Below are positions 16,424 through 25,508 of a stretch of 64,000 nt of DNA, in pieces. A model generated the notes under the pieces. The model was not told the origin of the DNA and searched no databases. It saw only the letters and a program-made list of their open reading frames with translations. The stretch is from Bacillota bacterium (GTDB lineage Bacteria; Bacillota; Clostridia; Christensenellales; Aristaeellaceae), in the NCBI GenBank assembly GCA_963169565.1, contig CAUJDI010000020.1:17784-81783 (forward strand), given 5' to 3'. The translations under genes and the position numbers were made by a program. Position 1 is the first letter of the stretch. Every line of letters starts with the position of its first letter.

Positions 16424-18664
16424 TCAGGCAAGGCTGGCCGGGTTGATCTCAAGGCTGACCCTGCAGGGCCAGGGCTCCTCTGACAGCTCCTTGAGCAAAA
16501 GCAGGATCCGCCTGCTGTCAGGATGCTCCAGCAGTTTCATGAGCACCTGCGCGCGTGACAGCCCCATGATGCGTTTGATCGGCGAAGCGTCCTCCCGAAA
16601 GAACAATACGCGCCGCCGCAGGGACGGCTCTTCGGACATGATCTTCGTGATCCGTCTGTTCAGTTCGCCGGACACTTCCCGTGCCTGCTCCTCCCTTTCG
16701 GCCTCGCAGAGAAGGCGGATCATCATGGTGAACGGAGGATAGAGCATCCTTCGGCGCCTGTCGAACTCCTGTGTGAAAAAGCTTCGGTAATCCTGTCTGG
16801 CTGCCGCCCTGATGGCAAAATGGTCCGGCTGATAGGTCTGGATGATGACTTCACCGGGCATCTCTGCCCGCCCCGCCCGGCCGGCCACCTGGGTCAGCAG
16901 CTGAAAGGTGCGCTCCTCCGCCCGGTAATCGGGCAGGTTGAGGGACAGATCCGCCAGCACAGCCCCCACCAGCGTGACCTGCGGGAAATCAAGCCCTTTG
17001 GCGATCATCTGGGTGCCGACCATGATGCGCGCTTCGCCTGAGCGGAAACGGTCAAGCAGGGTCTGGTGCGCGTCCTTCCCGGAGGTGGTGTCCATGTCAA
17101 GCCTCAGGATCCTGATGTCCGGGAAATGTTTAGCCAGCTCCTCCTCCACCTTCTGCGTCCCCGCGCCGACAGGTCTTATAAAGGTACTGCCGCAGAAGGG
17201 ACAGAGCTCTGGAATCGGGGTCTTCTGTCCGCAGTAATGGCAGTGAAGGGCGTGGTCCGCCTGATGCCAGGTCAGCTTGACGTCACACTGGGAGCAGGTG
17301 ATGGCGCCGCCGCACTTGCGGCAGATAACGCTGGGCGCATATCCGCGGCGGTTGATGAACAGCATCGCCTGCTGGCCTGCCCTGACGCAGGCCTGGAGCC
17401 TTGACAGCAGGAGGGATGAAAACATTCCCCGGTTGCCCAGGCGCAGCTCCTCCCGCATGTCCACCACGCTGACCTGAGCCAGCTGGCGGGCATTGACCCG
17501 GCTGAGCATCTCCAGCAGCATATAGTCCCCGCGCTGCGCCTTGGCGAAGGACAGGATGCTGGGCGTCGCGCTGGCCAGCAGGAGGGCGGCCCCCTCCCGA
17601 TCAGCCCTTGAGCGGGCGACGTCCCTCGCGTCGTAGCGCGGCAGGCTCTCCGACTGGTAGCTGGGCTCATGCTCCTCGTCGATCACGATGAGCCCCAGGT
17701 CCTTCACGGGAGCAAAAACCGCGGAGCGCGCGCCGATGACCAGCCTTGCCCTGCCCAGGCGGATCCGCCGCCACTCGTCAAAGCGCTCTCCGGGTGACAG
17801 GCGCGAATGAAGCACCGCCGCCACGTCCCCGAAACGCCCCCGGAACCATGACACCATCTGCGGCGTGAGGACGATCTCAGGGACCAGCACGATCACGCCC
17901 CTGCCCATCCGGAGGCATTCCCTGGCAGCCCTGATGTAGACCTCGGTCTTGCCTGAGCCTGTGATACCGTGAAGGAGAAACCGCCCTCTGCCCTCGCGGA
18001 CAGCCGGGATCAGCTCGTCCAGCACCTCCGACTGCTCCGGCATCAGGATTGGATCAGGATCCATCCGGGCGGGGTCCGCATAGGGGGATCGGAAGACCTC
18101 TTCCTCAAACAACTCGACCAGGCCCATTTCCTGAAGAAGCCTGAGCGAAGGCAGGGGATCGCGGACCAGGACCTTCAGTTCAGCCACAGGATGTTCCAGC
18201 CTGTCAGAAAGGATATTGAGCAGAAGCCGGCGCTTGGAAGAGCGGCTGTTGGCTTCCAGCGCTTCTTTCAGTTCATCGCCGGGGATCAGCAGACGGGCGT
18301 TTGTCTGTGTTTTAACGCTGACGCGTCCGGCGCGCATTTCCGCGGGCAGCATGAGCCGGAGCGCCAGGGCCAGGGGGCAATGCTCGTCCCGGCTGATCTC
18401 CTTCGCCAGCGCGACCAGTTCAGGCAGGATCGCCGGATACTCTTCCAGCGGCTCGATGATCTCTTTCAGCCGGTCTATGGGGATGTCTGTGCTGTCAGAA
18501 AACCCGATCACGCACCCTTCCAGGGTCTGCCTGCCGAAAGGAACCAGCACCCTGGTTCCCAGCGTGAGACTCATCCCGCTTTTGACACAGTAGGTGAAAA
18601 CGCGATCGGTGCTTGCGCTGGCGATGTCGACGATGACCTGGGCATAAGGCCCGCTGTCAGCCAT
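16424..18664 (-). CDS. priA: Primosomal protein N' (replication restart helicase PriA)
   Basis: A 746-residue DEAD-like 3'-5' helicase that loads the replisome at stalled forks. It has an N-terminal DNA-binding domain, Walker A in GITGSGKTEVY, the DEEH motif, and a zinc-binding region with paired cysteines (CRKCGGAITCSQC, then CHYCG and CPFCGS). The helicase C motif region includes GTQMIAKGLDFP and QVAGRAGR. Length and architecture are typical. It overlaps the end of coaBC by eight bases. Confidence 0.95.
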   Translation of the reverse strand: MADSGPYAQVIVDIASASTDRVFTYCVKSGMSLTLGTRVLVPFGRQTLEGCVIGFSDSTDIPIDRLKEIIEPLEEYPAILPELVALAKEISRDEHCPLALALRLMLPAEMRAGRVSVKTQTNARLLIPGDELKEALEANSRSSKRRLLLNILSDRLEHPVAELKVLVRDPLPSLRLLQEMGLVELFEEEVFRSPYADPARMDPDPILMPEQSEVLDELIPAVREGRGRFLLHGITGSGKTEVYIRAARECLRMGRGVIVLVPEIVLTPQMVSWFRGRFGDVAAVLHSRLSPGERFDEWRRIRLGRARLVIGARSAVFAPVKDLGLIVIDEEHEPSYQSESLPRYDARDVARSRADREGAALLLASATPSILSFAKAQRGDYMLLEMLSRVNARQLAQVSVVDMREELRLGNRGMFSSLLLSRLQACVRAGQQAMLFINRRGYAPSVICRKCGGAITCSQCDVKLTWHQADHALHCHYCGQKTPIPELCPFCGSTFIRPVGAGTQKVEEELAKHFPDIRILRLDMDTTSGKDAHQTLLDRFRSGEARIMVGTQMIAKGLDFPQVTLVGAVLADLSLNLPDYRAEERTFQLLTQVAGRAGRAEMPGEVIIQTYQPDHFAIRAAARQDYRSFFTQEFDRRRRMLYPPFTMMIRLLCEAEREEQAREVSGELNRRITKIMSEEPSLRRRVLFFREDASPIKRIMGLSRAQVLMKLLEHPDSRRILLLLKELSEEPWPCRVSLEINPASLA

Positions 18665-19871
18665 TCGGCATCCCGCTCCTGATGCGCATGATCTCGTCCA
18701 GAAGTCGTTCCGCCGCCTCGCTTTTTGGAAGGAGCGGCAGTTCCGTCTGCCCCGACGCGGAAATCAGTGTGAGCACGTTGGTGTCAACGTCAAAGCCCGC
18801 TCCCGGCTGCGAAACGTTGTTCAGGGCGATCAGGTCAAGGTATTTGCTCTGAAGCTTTTTCTGAGCGTTGCCCTGGCCGTTTTCCGTTTCCGCGGCAAAG
18901 CCGACGAACACCTGGCCGGGGCGCTTCTTCATCCCGGCGGCTCGGGCGACGTCAGGCGTCTGCGTCAGTTCCAGCGTGAGGGGCTCCCCGTCGGCCTTTT
19001 TGATCTTCTGCCCCGATGGTACCTTGGGTCTGAAATCAGACGGTGCCGCCGCCTGGATGAGGATATCCTGCGCGGGCGCGAACGAAGTGACCGCGTCATA
19101 GAGGTCCTGGGTGGACGTCACCGGCACAAAGCTGACGCCGGCGGGCGCCGGCAGGCTGACCGGCCCGGAAACCAGCGTGACCTCCGCCCCGCGGTGTAGC
19201 GCAGCCTGTGCGATGGCATAGCCCATTTTCCCGCTGGAACGGTTGGTGATGAAGCGCACGGGGTCCAGGGCTTCCCTGGTCGGCCCCGCGGTCACCAGCA
19301 CGCGCAGCCCTTCCATGTCCCTTTGGCTGTACAGGATCTTCAGGCAGGCATCGACAATGTCGATTGGTTCGCTCATGCGCCCGGCTCCAACGTCGGCGCA
19401 GGCCAGCAAACCGCCCTCCGGCCCCACTTGCCTGGCCCCTCGGGACAGGAGCGTCCGGAGGTTTTCCTGGGTCGCCGGGTGCTCCCACATGGCGGTGTTC
19501 ATGGCCGGTGCTAAAAGAAGCGGCGCCTTCGTTGCCAGGGCGGTCGTGGTCAGCATGTCGTCAGCCAGTCCGTTTGCCAGCTTGGCGATCACGTTGGCGG
19601 TCGCCGGCGCGATGAGCAGCAGGTCGGCCTTCTTTGCCAGCGCGATGTGCTCCACTTCCCAGGCATGAGGCGCCTCAAAGGTGTCAACGGCCACCTCGTT
19701 GCGCGACAGGGTCCGAAGGGTCAGCGGCGTGACGAATTCGCAGGCATTCTTCGTCATTATGACGAAAACGCGAATGCCGGCCTTCACAAGAAGGGATACG
19801 ACCTCGCAGGATTTATACGCGGCGATGCCGCCCGTGATGCCCAGGACAAGGGTCTTGCCGCCGGGAAACAT
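18657..19871 (-). CDS. coaBC: Bifunctional phosphopantothenoylcysteine decarboxylase / phosphopantothenate-cysteine ligase
   Basis: A 404-residue bifunctional coenzyme A biosynthesis enzyme. The N-terminal flavoprotein domain (about 1-185) has GITGGIAAYK, the catalytic His in WEVEHIALA, and the PAMNTAMW substrate clamp. The C-terminal ligase domain shows VLVTAGPTREALDPVRFITNRSSGKMG split across two strands and the dimer-forming KIKKADG segment. The Shine-Dalgarno sequence lies in the last codons of rpoZ, three bases before the gene. Confidence 0.95.
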   Translation of the reverse strand: MFPGGKTLVLGITGGIAAYKSCEVVSLLVKAGIRVFVIMTKNACEFVTPLTLRTLSRNEVAVDTFEAPHAWEVEHIALAKKADLLLIAPATANVIAKLANGLADDMLTTTALATKAPLLLAPAMNTAMWEHPATQENLRTLLSRGARQVGPEGGLLACADVGAGRMSEPIDIVDACLKILYSQRDMEGLRVLVTAGPTREALDPVRFITNRSSGKMGYAIAQAALHRGAEVTLVSGPVSLPAPAGVSFVPVTSTQDLYDAVTSFAPAQDILIQAAAPSDFRPKVPSGQKIKKADGEPLTLELTQTPDVARAAGMKKRPGQVFVGFAAETENGQGNAQKKLQSKYLDLIALNNVSQPGAGFDVDTNVLTLISASGQTELPLLPKSEAAERLLDEIMRIRSGMPNG

Positions 19872-19873
19872 TG

Positions 19874-20086
19874 TTACTCCTCATCCTCCAGGTTGCGGTG
19901 GTAGGTAATCAGCCCGCGCTGGATCTCTTCGATCGCGGCCGCGATGGGTTTGTTCTCTGTACCCTCGATCAGCGGCTGCGCCCCGTCCACCAGCTGGCGG
20001 GCGCGCTTGGCCACCATTTCCACCAGGGTATAGGCGCTGTCCGCCTTCTTGATCAGGGTCTGGATGCCGGGTACGTTAATCGCCAT
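19874..20086 (-). CDS. rpoZ: RNA polymerase omega subunit
   Basis: A 70-residue protein resembling omega: a short N-terminus, a helix with YTLVEMVAKRARQL, then NKPIAAAIEEIQRGLI, the usual RpoZ signature (KPVTIALEEI-like). It promotes assembly of RNA polymerase around beta prime. It starts 11 bases inside the end of gmk and is followed by coaBC, the conserved gmk-rpoZ-coaBC order that supports the call for such a short protein. Confidence 0.9.
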   Translation of the reverse strand: MAINVPGIQTLIKKADSAYTLVEMVAKRARQLVDGAQPLIEGTENKPIAAAIEEIQRGLITYHRNLEDEE

Positions 20087-20765
20087 TGTAACTTCTCCTC
20101 ATCGGTTCTTCTTCAGGGATGCTGGGATGATAGCGGAGCGTCCGCATCCGCTCCGCGCGGATGATGCACAGAAGGCGTTTGAACGCCATGTCAAGCTCAT
20201 CATTGACCAGCGCGTAGTCATAATGGACGTAGCGCGCGATCTCCGCCCTCGCGTTGTCAAGGCGCTTCCTGATCTCCGTCTCGTCGTCGGTGTTGCGGGT
20301 GTGCAGGCGCTGCCTGAGCGTTTCGAAACTGGGCGGCAGGATGAAGATGGACACGCAGTTCTTGATCTGCCTCATGACGTTCATCGCTCCCTGCGAGTCA
20401 ACGTCCAGCAGCACGTCAAGGCCGTTTTCAAGCGCGTCTTCCACAGGCTGCCGGGGGGTGCCGTATCTGTGGTCATGCACGGTGGCATGCTCCAGCAGCT
20501 TATCGCTCTTCAGCAGACTGTCAAACTCCGTTTCGCTGATGAAACGGTAATGGATCCCTTCCTGCTCCGTTTCCCTGCGGGTGCGCGTCGTCACGCTGAC
20601 GGAGAAAATGATCGACTTGTCCTGCGCCACAAGCCGCTCGCACAAGGTGCCTTTCCCTGACCCTGACGGTCCGGAGATCAGGATCAGCATCCCCTTGCGG
20701 TCCGGTTTCTGTTTTTTGCCTGCCGAAACGATGTTTTCCCCCTTGCCGGGCAGCCCTTGCTTCAT
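20076..20765 (-). CDS. gmk: Guanylate kinase
   Basis: A 229-residue enzyme converting GMP and ATP to GDP and ADP. It has the P-loop SGPSGSGKGTL, the GMP-binding SVTTRTRR segment and LDVDSQGA. The chosen start (20765) has GGAGTGA eight bases upstream and adds about 27 lysine-rich residues before the P-loop domain; a later Met right before LILISGPSG is an alternative. A longer frame upstream overlaps yicC and lacks support. It lies four bases after the yicC stop. Confidence 0.93.
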   Translation of the reverse strand: MKQGLPGKGENIVSAGKKQKPDRKGMLILISGPSGSGKGTLCERLVAQDKSIIFSVSVTTRTRRETEQEGIHYRFISETEFDSLLKSDKLLEHATVHDHRYGTPRQPVEDALENGLDVLLDVDSQGAMNVMRQIKNCVSIFILPPSFETLRQRLHTRNTDDETEIRKRLDNARAEIARYVHYDYALVNDELDMAFKRLLCIIRAERMRTLRYHPSIPEEEPMRRSYNGD

Positions 20766-20769
20766 CACG

Positions 20770-21642
20770 TCACTCCACGTTCTGTATCTGCTCGCGGATC
20801 TTTTCCGCCTCACTCTTGCACACAAGGCCAAGCCTGGTCACCTGGAGCGAGGCGGACTTGGAGCAGATGGTGTTTCCCTCACGGTTGAGTTCCTGTGCCA
20901 GAAAATCAAGCTCTCGGCCGACAGGCGTCTGACTCCTGAGCAGTTCCCTGATCTGCAGGCAGTGGGCCTTCAGCCGGCTGATCTCCTCGCTGATGTCACA
21001 GCGGTCTGAGAATAGCGCGATCTCTTGCGCGAGCCGCTGCGGATCCGCCTGGACGTCCGGCAGGGTGGAGAGCCGCTTGAGCAGCTTCTCCTGCGCCTGA
21101 AGCGGCTGCTGCGGGGCGGCCGTCTCCAGCTCATCGGCCGCTGCTTCCAGCAGGGAAAGATGCTCCTCAAAAAAGAGTTTCAGCTGCTCCCCCTCGCGTT
21201 GTCGGTCACTGTCCGCAGCGTCGCACGCGGCCTCCAGTGCTTCCATCGCCGCCTCCAGCAGCAGGTCCGCTTCCATTTCAAGCGGCACCACGCTTAAAAC
21301 CTCCGGCAGCATCATCAGGGTGCTGAGTTTCAGCGTGCCCTTGATCCCGGCCGCATCGGCGATCTGCCGCGCTGCCTGGGCATATTCCCGCGCGAGGGGC
21401 AGGTTGGCGCTGACCAGGGTCGTCCTGGCGCCCGCGGCGTCCAGGCTGAGGGAGAACTCGATCCGGCCGCGGGAAAAACGCTCACCAAGACGCTTGCGGA
21501 GCGGGATCTCCAGCGAAGTGACGGACTTGGGCAGGCGGACGGAAACGTCCAGAAAACGGTGATTGACCGTCCGGACCTCCGCCGTGACACCCGTTCCAGC
21601 CTTGGCCGACTGACCGCGGCCGTATCCCGTCATGCTCCTCAT
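20770..21642 (-). CDS. yicC: YicC/YloC family endoribonuclease
   Basis: A 290-residue protein of the YicC family, whose E. coli member acts as an endoribonuclease in RNA turnover. The N-terminus MRSMTGYGRG and the following VTAEVRTVNHRFLD are diagnostic, and the C-terminus has REQIQN. The start at 21642 has a purine-rich GGGGAGGGGG site. It is the first gene of the long minus-strand operon. In B. subtilis a remA (ylzA) gene lies between it and gmk; here it is absent. Confidence 0.93.
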   Translation of the reverse strand: MRSMTGYGRGQSAKAGTGVTAEVRTVNHRFLDVSVRLPKSVTSLEIPLRKRLGERFSRGRIEFSLSLDAAGARTTLVSANLPLAREYAQAARQIADAAGIKGTLKLSTLMMLPEVLSVVPLEMEADLLLEAAMEALEAACDAADSDRQREGEQLKLFFEEHLSLLEAAADELETAAPQQPLQAQEKLLKRLSTLPDVQADPQRLAQEIALFSDRCDISEEISRLKAHCLQIRELLRSQTPVGRELDFLAQELNREGNTICSKSASLQVTRLGLVCKSEAEKIREQIQNVE

Positions 21643-21667
21643 CCCATGCCCCCTCCCCGGTGAAAAG

Positions 21668-21696
21668 AGTATACCATGTTTTCCATCACCTGAAAA
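21668..21696 (-). promoter_or_regulatory. Candidate promoter of the yicC-to-ksgA operon
   Basis: On the minus strand a TATACT -10 (21668-21673) lies 17 bases from TTTTCA (21691-21696), about 25 bases upstream of the yicC ATG. The -10 is good and the -35 weak. It is the only promoter-like pair seen in front of the 14-gene operon. Confidence 0.5.
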
Positions 21697-21757
21697 GGAG
21701 CGGACGGCTCGGGAAAGCCTGTGGGATATGGTTTCCTGAAGACTTTTCCGGCAATGC

Positions 21758-21786
21758 TTGACGCCCGGCTGACCCGGGTATATACT
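21758..21786 (+). promoter_or_regulatory. Sigma-A type promoter of the thrS T-box transcript
   Basis: TTGACG (21758-21763), a 17-base spacer and TATACT (21781-21786) form a near-consensus promoter directly upstream of the T-box leader. Confidence 0.8.
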
Positions 21787-21789
21787 CTC

Positions 21790-22016
21790 GGCATCGCAGG
21801 GATGAGGGGGACACGCCCCCGGAAACCGCCAAAAGAGAGGGCGCGCCAAGGCTGAAAGCGAGCCCGGGAGAGGGATCCGGAAGGTACCGCTGCCTGACCT
21901 GGACGCGCGGCGCGCGATAAAGCGCTGAAAAGCGGCCGCCGCCTGACAAGGCGCGGCAATCAGGGTGGAACCGCGGAGAGACACATCCGTCCCAAGTTGG
22001 ATGGGTGTTTTATTTA
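21790..22016 (+). promoter_or_regulatory. T-box riboswitch of thrS (tRNA-Thr sensing)
   Basis: The T-box sequence AGGGTGGAACCGCG is present exactly at 21962-21975. Upstream is a stem I region with an AGAGAG element (about 21833) and a candidate Thr specifier ACC at 21886-21888 within GGAAGGTACCG. Downstream, ACATCCGTCC (21983-21992) pairs with GGATGGGTGT (21999-22008) over a six-base loop and is followed by TTTATTTAT, an intrinsic terminator. Uncharged tRNA-Thr would stabilise the antiterminator and let thrS be transcribed. The specifier position is my reading by pattern and should be checked by folding. Confidence 0.92.
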
Positions 22017-22045
22017 TACCATGTCAAGTTTTTAGGGAGGGTCAT

Positions 22046-23965
22046 ATGCAGATCGTATACAAGGGAGAAAGCAGGAGTTTTGAAGAAGGCCGGAATGCCC
22101 TGGATATCCTCCGGGAGCTGGATCCCGACTCGCTGAAGACAGCCATCGCGGCCAGGCTCAACGGCGGCCTGGTGGAGCTGGCGCGTCCGATCGCTCAGGA
22201 GGGGGAACTGGTTCCAGTCGGCTTTGAGGATGAGGAAGCCCGGCACGTGCTGCGCCATACCGCCAGCCATGTGCTGGCCAGCGCGGTCAAAAACCTGTTC
22301 CCAAAGGCGAAGCTGGCCATCGGGCCCGCGATCGAGAACGGGTTCTACTATGACTTTGACGTCGAGGAGCCTTTCGCGCCGGAGGACCTGGGCAGGATCG
22401 AAAAGGAAATGGCCCGCATCATCAAAAAAAATGACCGGGAGGAGCGTTTCGTCCTGCCCCGTGCGGAAGCCCTGAAACTGATGGAGGAACGGGGCGAACC
22501 GTACAAGGTCGAGCTGATCCTTGACCTGCCCGAGGACGCGGAGCTGTCCTTCTACCGCCAGGGCGAGTTCATCGACCTCTGCGCCGGGCCTCACCTCCCC
22601 AGCACGGGCAAAGTGAAGGCTTTCAAGCTCACCAGCCTGGCGGGCGCCTACTGGCGCGGCAGCGAAAAGAACAAGATGCTTCAGCGCATCTACGGAACGG
22701 CATTCTTCAACAAGGAAGAGATGGAAACCTACCTTGCCCAGGTCGAGGAAGCCAAGAAGCGAGACCACCGGAAACTCGGGCGTGAACTGGACCTGTATGA
22801 CATTCTCGACGAAGGGCCCGGTTTCCCCTTCTTCTACCCCAAGGGCATGATGCTGCGCAACCTCCTTGAGGAATTCTGGCGCAGGATCCACCGGGAGCAC
22901 GGCTATGAGGAGATCAGGACCCCCTTGATCCTGAGCCGCGATCTGTGGGAACGCAGCGGGCACTGGGACCATTACAGGGAAAACATGTACACGACCCGGA
23001 TAGATGACATGGACTTCGCGATCAAACCGATGAACTGTCCGGGCAGCATCCTCGCCTACAAGCGCAGGCTGTGGAGTTACCGCGATCTTCCGATCCGCAA
23101 CGGCGAACTCGGCATCGTCCACCGGCATGAGAAGTCCGGCGCACTTCACGGGCTGATGCGCGTGCGCTGCTTCACACAGGACGACGCGCACCTGTATATG
23201 ACCTACGAGCAGGCCAAGGATGAGATCATCGGCGTCTTCAAGCTGACAGACCTTGTGTACAGCACGTTCGGCTTCAAGTACAGGGTCGAGCTGTCCACGA
23301 TGCCGGAAGACCACATCGGCACCCTTCAAATGTGGGAAAGGGCGACGGACGTCCTGAAGAGCGCGCTGGATGAAGTCAAGGTGCCGTATCAGATCAACGA
23401 GGGCGACGGCGCGTTCTACGGGCCGAAGATCGACTTCCATCTCCGGGACAGCATCGGCCGTACCTGGCAGTGCGGCACCATCCAGCTGGACATGAACCTG
23501 CCGGAACGGTTCGACCTGACCTATACGGGACCTGACGGGGAAAAGCACCGGCCGGTGATGATCCACCGGACCATTTACGGCTCAATCGAGCGGTTCATCG
23601 GCATCCTCACAGAGCACTTCGGCGGCGCGTTCCCGCTGTGGCTGTCTCCAGTGCAGGCACGCATCCTGACCATCACGGACCGCGCCGACGCGGCCGCGAA
23701 AGAACTGAGAGGGAAGATGGAAGCGGCCGGTCTGCGGGTGGAAATGGACCTTCGAAACGAGAAGATCGGCTTCAAGGTCCGCGAAGCGCAGATGATGAAG
23801 ACCCCCTACATGCTGGTCATCGGCGACAGGGAAGCGGAAGAGGGCACTGTGTCGGTCCGGACGCGCAAAGGCGAAGCCATCAACGGCGTCAGCCACGACA
23901 GGCTGATCCAGGTCCTGCTGAAGGAAGCAGGCGGCAGGTCGCTTGAACAAAGCAAGGACTTTTGA
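22046..23965 (+). CDS. thrS: Threonyl-tRNA synthetase
   Basis: A 639-residue class II synthetase. In order: TGS domain (about 1-60), tRNA-SAD editing domain with HTASHVLA (about 61-240), catalytic core with PMNCPGS, the class II motif 2 region around HRHEKSGALHGLMRVR, and an anticodon-binding domain from about 535. The ATG at 22046 is preceded by AGGGAGG; an upstream in-frame start lies inside the T-box terminator and is rejected. Expression is controlled by the leader above. A strong terminator follows. Confidence 0.97.
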   Translation: MQIVYKGESRSFEEGRNALDILRELDPDSLKTAIAARLNGGLVELARPIAQEGELVPVGFEDEEARHVLRHTASHVLASAVKNLFPKAKLAIGPAIENGFYYDFDVEEPFAPEDLGRIEKEMARIIKKNDREERFVLPRAEALKLMEERGEPYKVELILDLPEDAELSFYRQGEFIDLCAGPHLPSTGKVKAFKLTSLAGAYWRGSEKNKMLQRIYGTAFFNKEEMETYLAQVEEAKKRDHRKLGRELDLYDILDEGPGFPFFYPKGMMLRNLLEEFWRRIHREHGYEEIRTPLILSRDLWERSGHWDHYRENMYTTRIDDMDFAIKPMNCPGSILAYKRRLWSYRDLPIRNGELGIVHRHEKSGALHGLMRVRCFTQDDAHLYMTYEQAKDEIIGVFKLTDLVYSTFGFKYRVELSTMPEDHIGTLQMWERATDVLKSALDEVKVPYQINEGDGAFYGPKIDFHLRDSIGRTWQCGTIQLDMNLPERFDLTYTGPDGEKHRPVMIHRTIYGSIERFIGILTEHFGGAFPLWLSPVQARILTITDRADAAAKELRGKMEAAGLRVEMDLRNEKIGFKVREAQMMKTPYMLVIGDREAEEGTVSVRTRKGEAINGVSHDRLIQVLLKEAGGRSLEQSKDF

Positions 23966-23995
23966 TCACTGCCCCGGCAAACAGACCTGAAAGAC

Positions 23996-24030
23996 AACGC
24001 CCCGGCGCGCGCCGGGGCGTTTGTTTCCCC
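23996..24030 (+). terminator. Intrinsic terminator of thrS
   Basis: An 11-bp GC-rich stem (AACGCCCCGGC at 23996-24006 with GCCGGGGCGTT at 24011-24021) with a GCGC loop is followed by a T-rich stretch (TGTTTCCCCTTTT). Confidence 0.88.
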
Positions 24031-24041
24031 TTTTCAGATCA

Positions 24042-24070
24042 TTGCCACCCTTCACGTTCTGGCATATACT
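24042..24070 (+). promoter_or_regulatory. Promoter of uxaC
   Basis: TTGCCA (24042-24047), a 17-base spacer and TATACT (24065-24070) lie 31 bases before the uxaC start. No clear operator palindrome is seen here. Confidence 0.7.
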
Positions 24071-24101
24071 GGGATGAGCAAATAGAAAAGGAAGGGTCGC
24101 C

Positions 24102-25508
24102 ATGAAACCTTTTTTGTCGGAAGATTTTCTGCTCAACACCGATGTCGCGAAGCGCCTGTACCATGATTATGCCAGGGACATGCCGATCATCGATTACCAC
24201 TGCCACCTGCCGTCCGAAGAAATCGCGGATGACGTCGGGTTCCGCAACATCGGGCATCTGATGCTGGGCGGCGACCATTATAAGTGGCGGGCGATGGCGG
24301 TCTTTGGGTATGACAATGAGTTCATCCGCACCTCGGGCGACAGGGATAGGTTCTTCGCCTACGCAAATGCCATGCCCATGATGGCGGGGAATCCCCTGTA
24401 TCACTGGACCCATATGGAACTCAGGCGGGTATTCGGCATCACGGACGTGCTCAGTGCCGATACCGCGCAGAAGATATGGGACGAGGCGAATGAAAAGCTG
24501 AAGGACAAGGCTTTTCATGCCCGCGCGCTCATCAGGCGCTTCAACGTCCGCGCCCTGTGCACGACGGATGACCCCGCCGATCCGCTGACACACCACCGGG
24601 CCCTTGAAAGGGACGCCGGTTTCCCCGTCCGCGTGCTGCCCGCCTTCAGGCCGGACAAGAGCATCAACGTGGACAGGGACGGCTTCAGGGACTATATCGT
24701 GAAGCTGTCTCAGGAGTCCGGAGTGCTGATCTCTTCCGCGGAGGACGTCATCGCGGCACTGGAAAAACGGATCGGCTACTTTCATGACTGCGGCTGCAGA
24801 CTCTCAGACCACGCGCTTGACACGGTTCCCTTCACCGGACCGGATGACGGGAAGGCCGACCAGGCTTTCCGCCGGGCGATGGACGGGCACAGGCCGGATC
24901 ATGAGGCGGCAGAGCATTACCGGACAAAGCTGCTGGTCGCGCTGGGCGAAATCTACTCCCGCCGCGGCTGGGTCCAGCAGTATCACATCGGAGCCCTGCG
25001 GAACGTCAATTCCCGGCTTTATGGGAAGTTTGGCCCGGACACGGGGTTTGACGCGAACACGGACGCGCCTGTCGGAATGAACCTGGCCGGACTGCTTGAC
25101 GCACAGGAAAGAAAGGGTGTGCTGCCAAAAACCATCCTGTACAGCCTGAACCCCGCCGCCAATTACACGCTGGCAACCATCGCCGGCTGCTTTCAGGGCG
25201 GCACCCCAGGCAAGATCCAGTTCGGCAGCGCCTGGTGGTTCTGCGACCAGCACGACGGGATGACGGAGCAGATGAAAGCACTCTCCTCCATCGGGCTGAT
25301 CAGTCAGTTCGTGGGCATGCTGACTGATTCCAGGAGCTTCACGTCCTATCCCCGGCATGAGTATTTCCGCCGGATCTTCTGTGATATCCTGGGAGGCTGG
25401 GTCGAGCGCGGTGAATACCCGGATGATGAACAAGCGCTTGAGAAAATCGTCAGGGGCGTCTGTTACAGCAACGCGAAGGACTATTTCGATTTCGGGCTGA
25501 CGGATTAG
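24102..25508 (+). CDS. uxaC: Glucuronate (uronate) isomerase
   Basis: A 468-residue enzyme of the amidohydrolase-like UxaC family. It isomerises D-glucuronate to D-fructuronate and D-galacturonate to D-tagaturonate in the cytoplasm. The metal-site motif DYHCHLP is near the N-terminus, and the family segments HWTHMELRRVFGI, LCTTDDP and the C-terminal RHEYFRR are present. An ATG with AAGGAAGGG upstream gives the standard length. It is a single-gene plus-strand unit that overlaps the end of the convergent uxaE by four bases. It ends with TAG. Confidence 0.95.
   Translation: MKPFLSEDFLLNTDVAKRLYHDYARDMPIIDYHCHLPSEEIADDVGFRNIGHLMLGGDHYKWRAMAVFGYDNEFIRTSGDRDRFFAYANAMPMMAGNPLYHWTHMELRRVFGITDVLSADTAQKIWDEANEKLKDKAFHARALIRRFNVRALCTTDDPADPLTHHRALERDAGFPVRVLPAFRPDKSINVDRDGFRDYIVKLSQESGVLISSAEDVIAALEKRIGYFHDCGCRLSDHALDTVPFTGPDDGKADQAFRRAMDGHRPDHEAAEHYRTKLLVALGEIYSRRGWVQQYHIGALRNVNSRLYGKFGPDTGFDANTDAPVGMNLAGLLDAQERKGVLPKTILYSLNPAANYTLATIAGCFQGGTPGKIQFGSAWWFCDQHDGMTEQMKALSSIGLISQFVGMLTDSRSFTSYPRHEYFRRIFCDILGGWVERGEYPDDEQALEKIVRGVCYSNAKDYFDFGLTD

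Noticed and set aside
22010..23566. A 518-codon open frame antisense to thrS
   Set aside because: It mirrors the whole ThrRS gene in a GC-rich genome, has no motif and no ribosome site; it is a shadow of codon bias.
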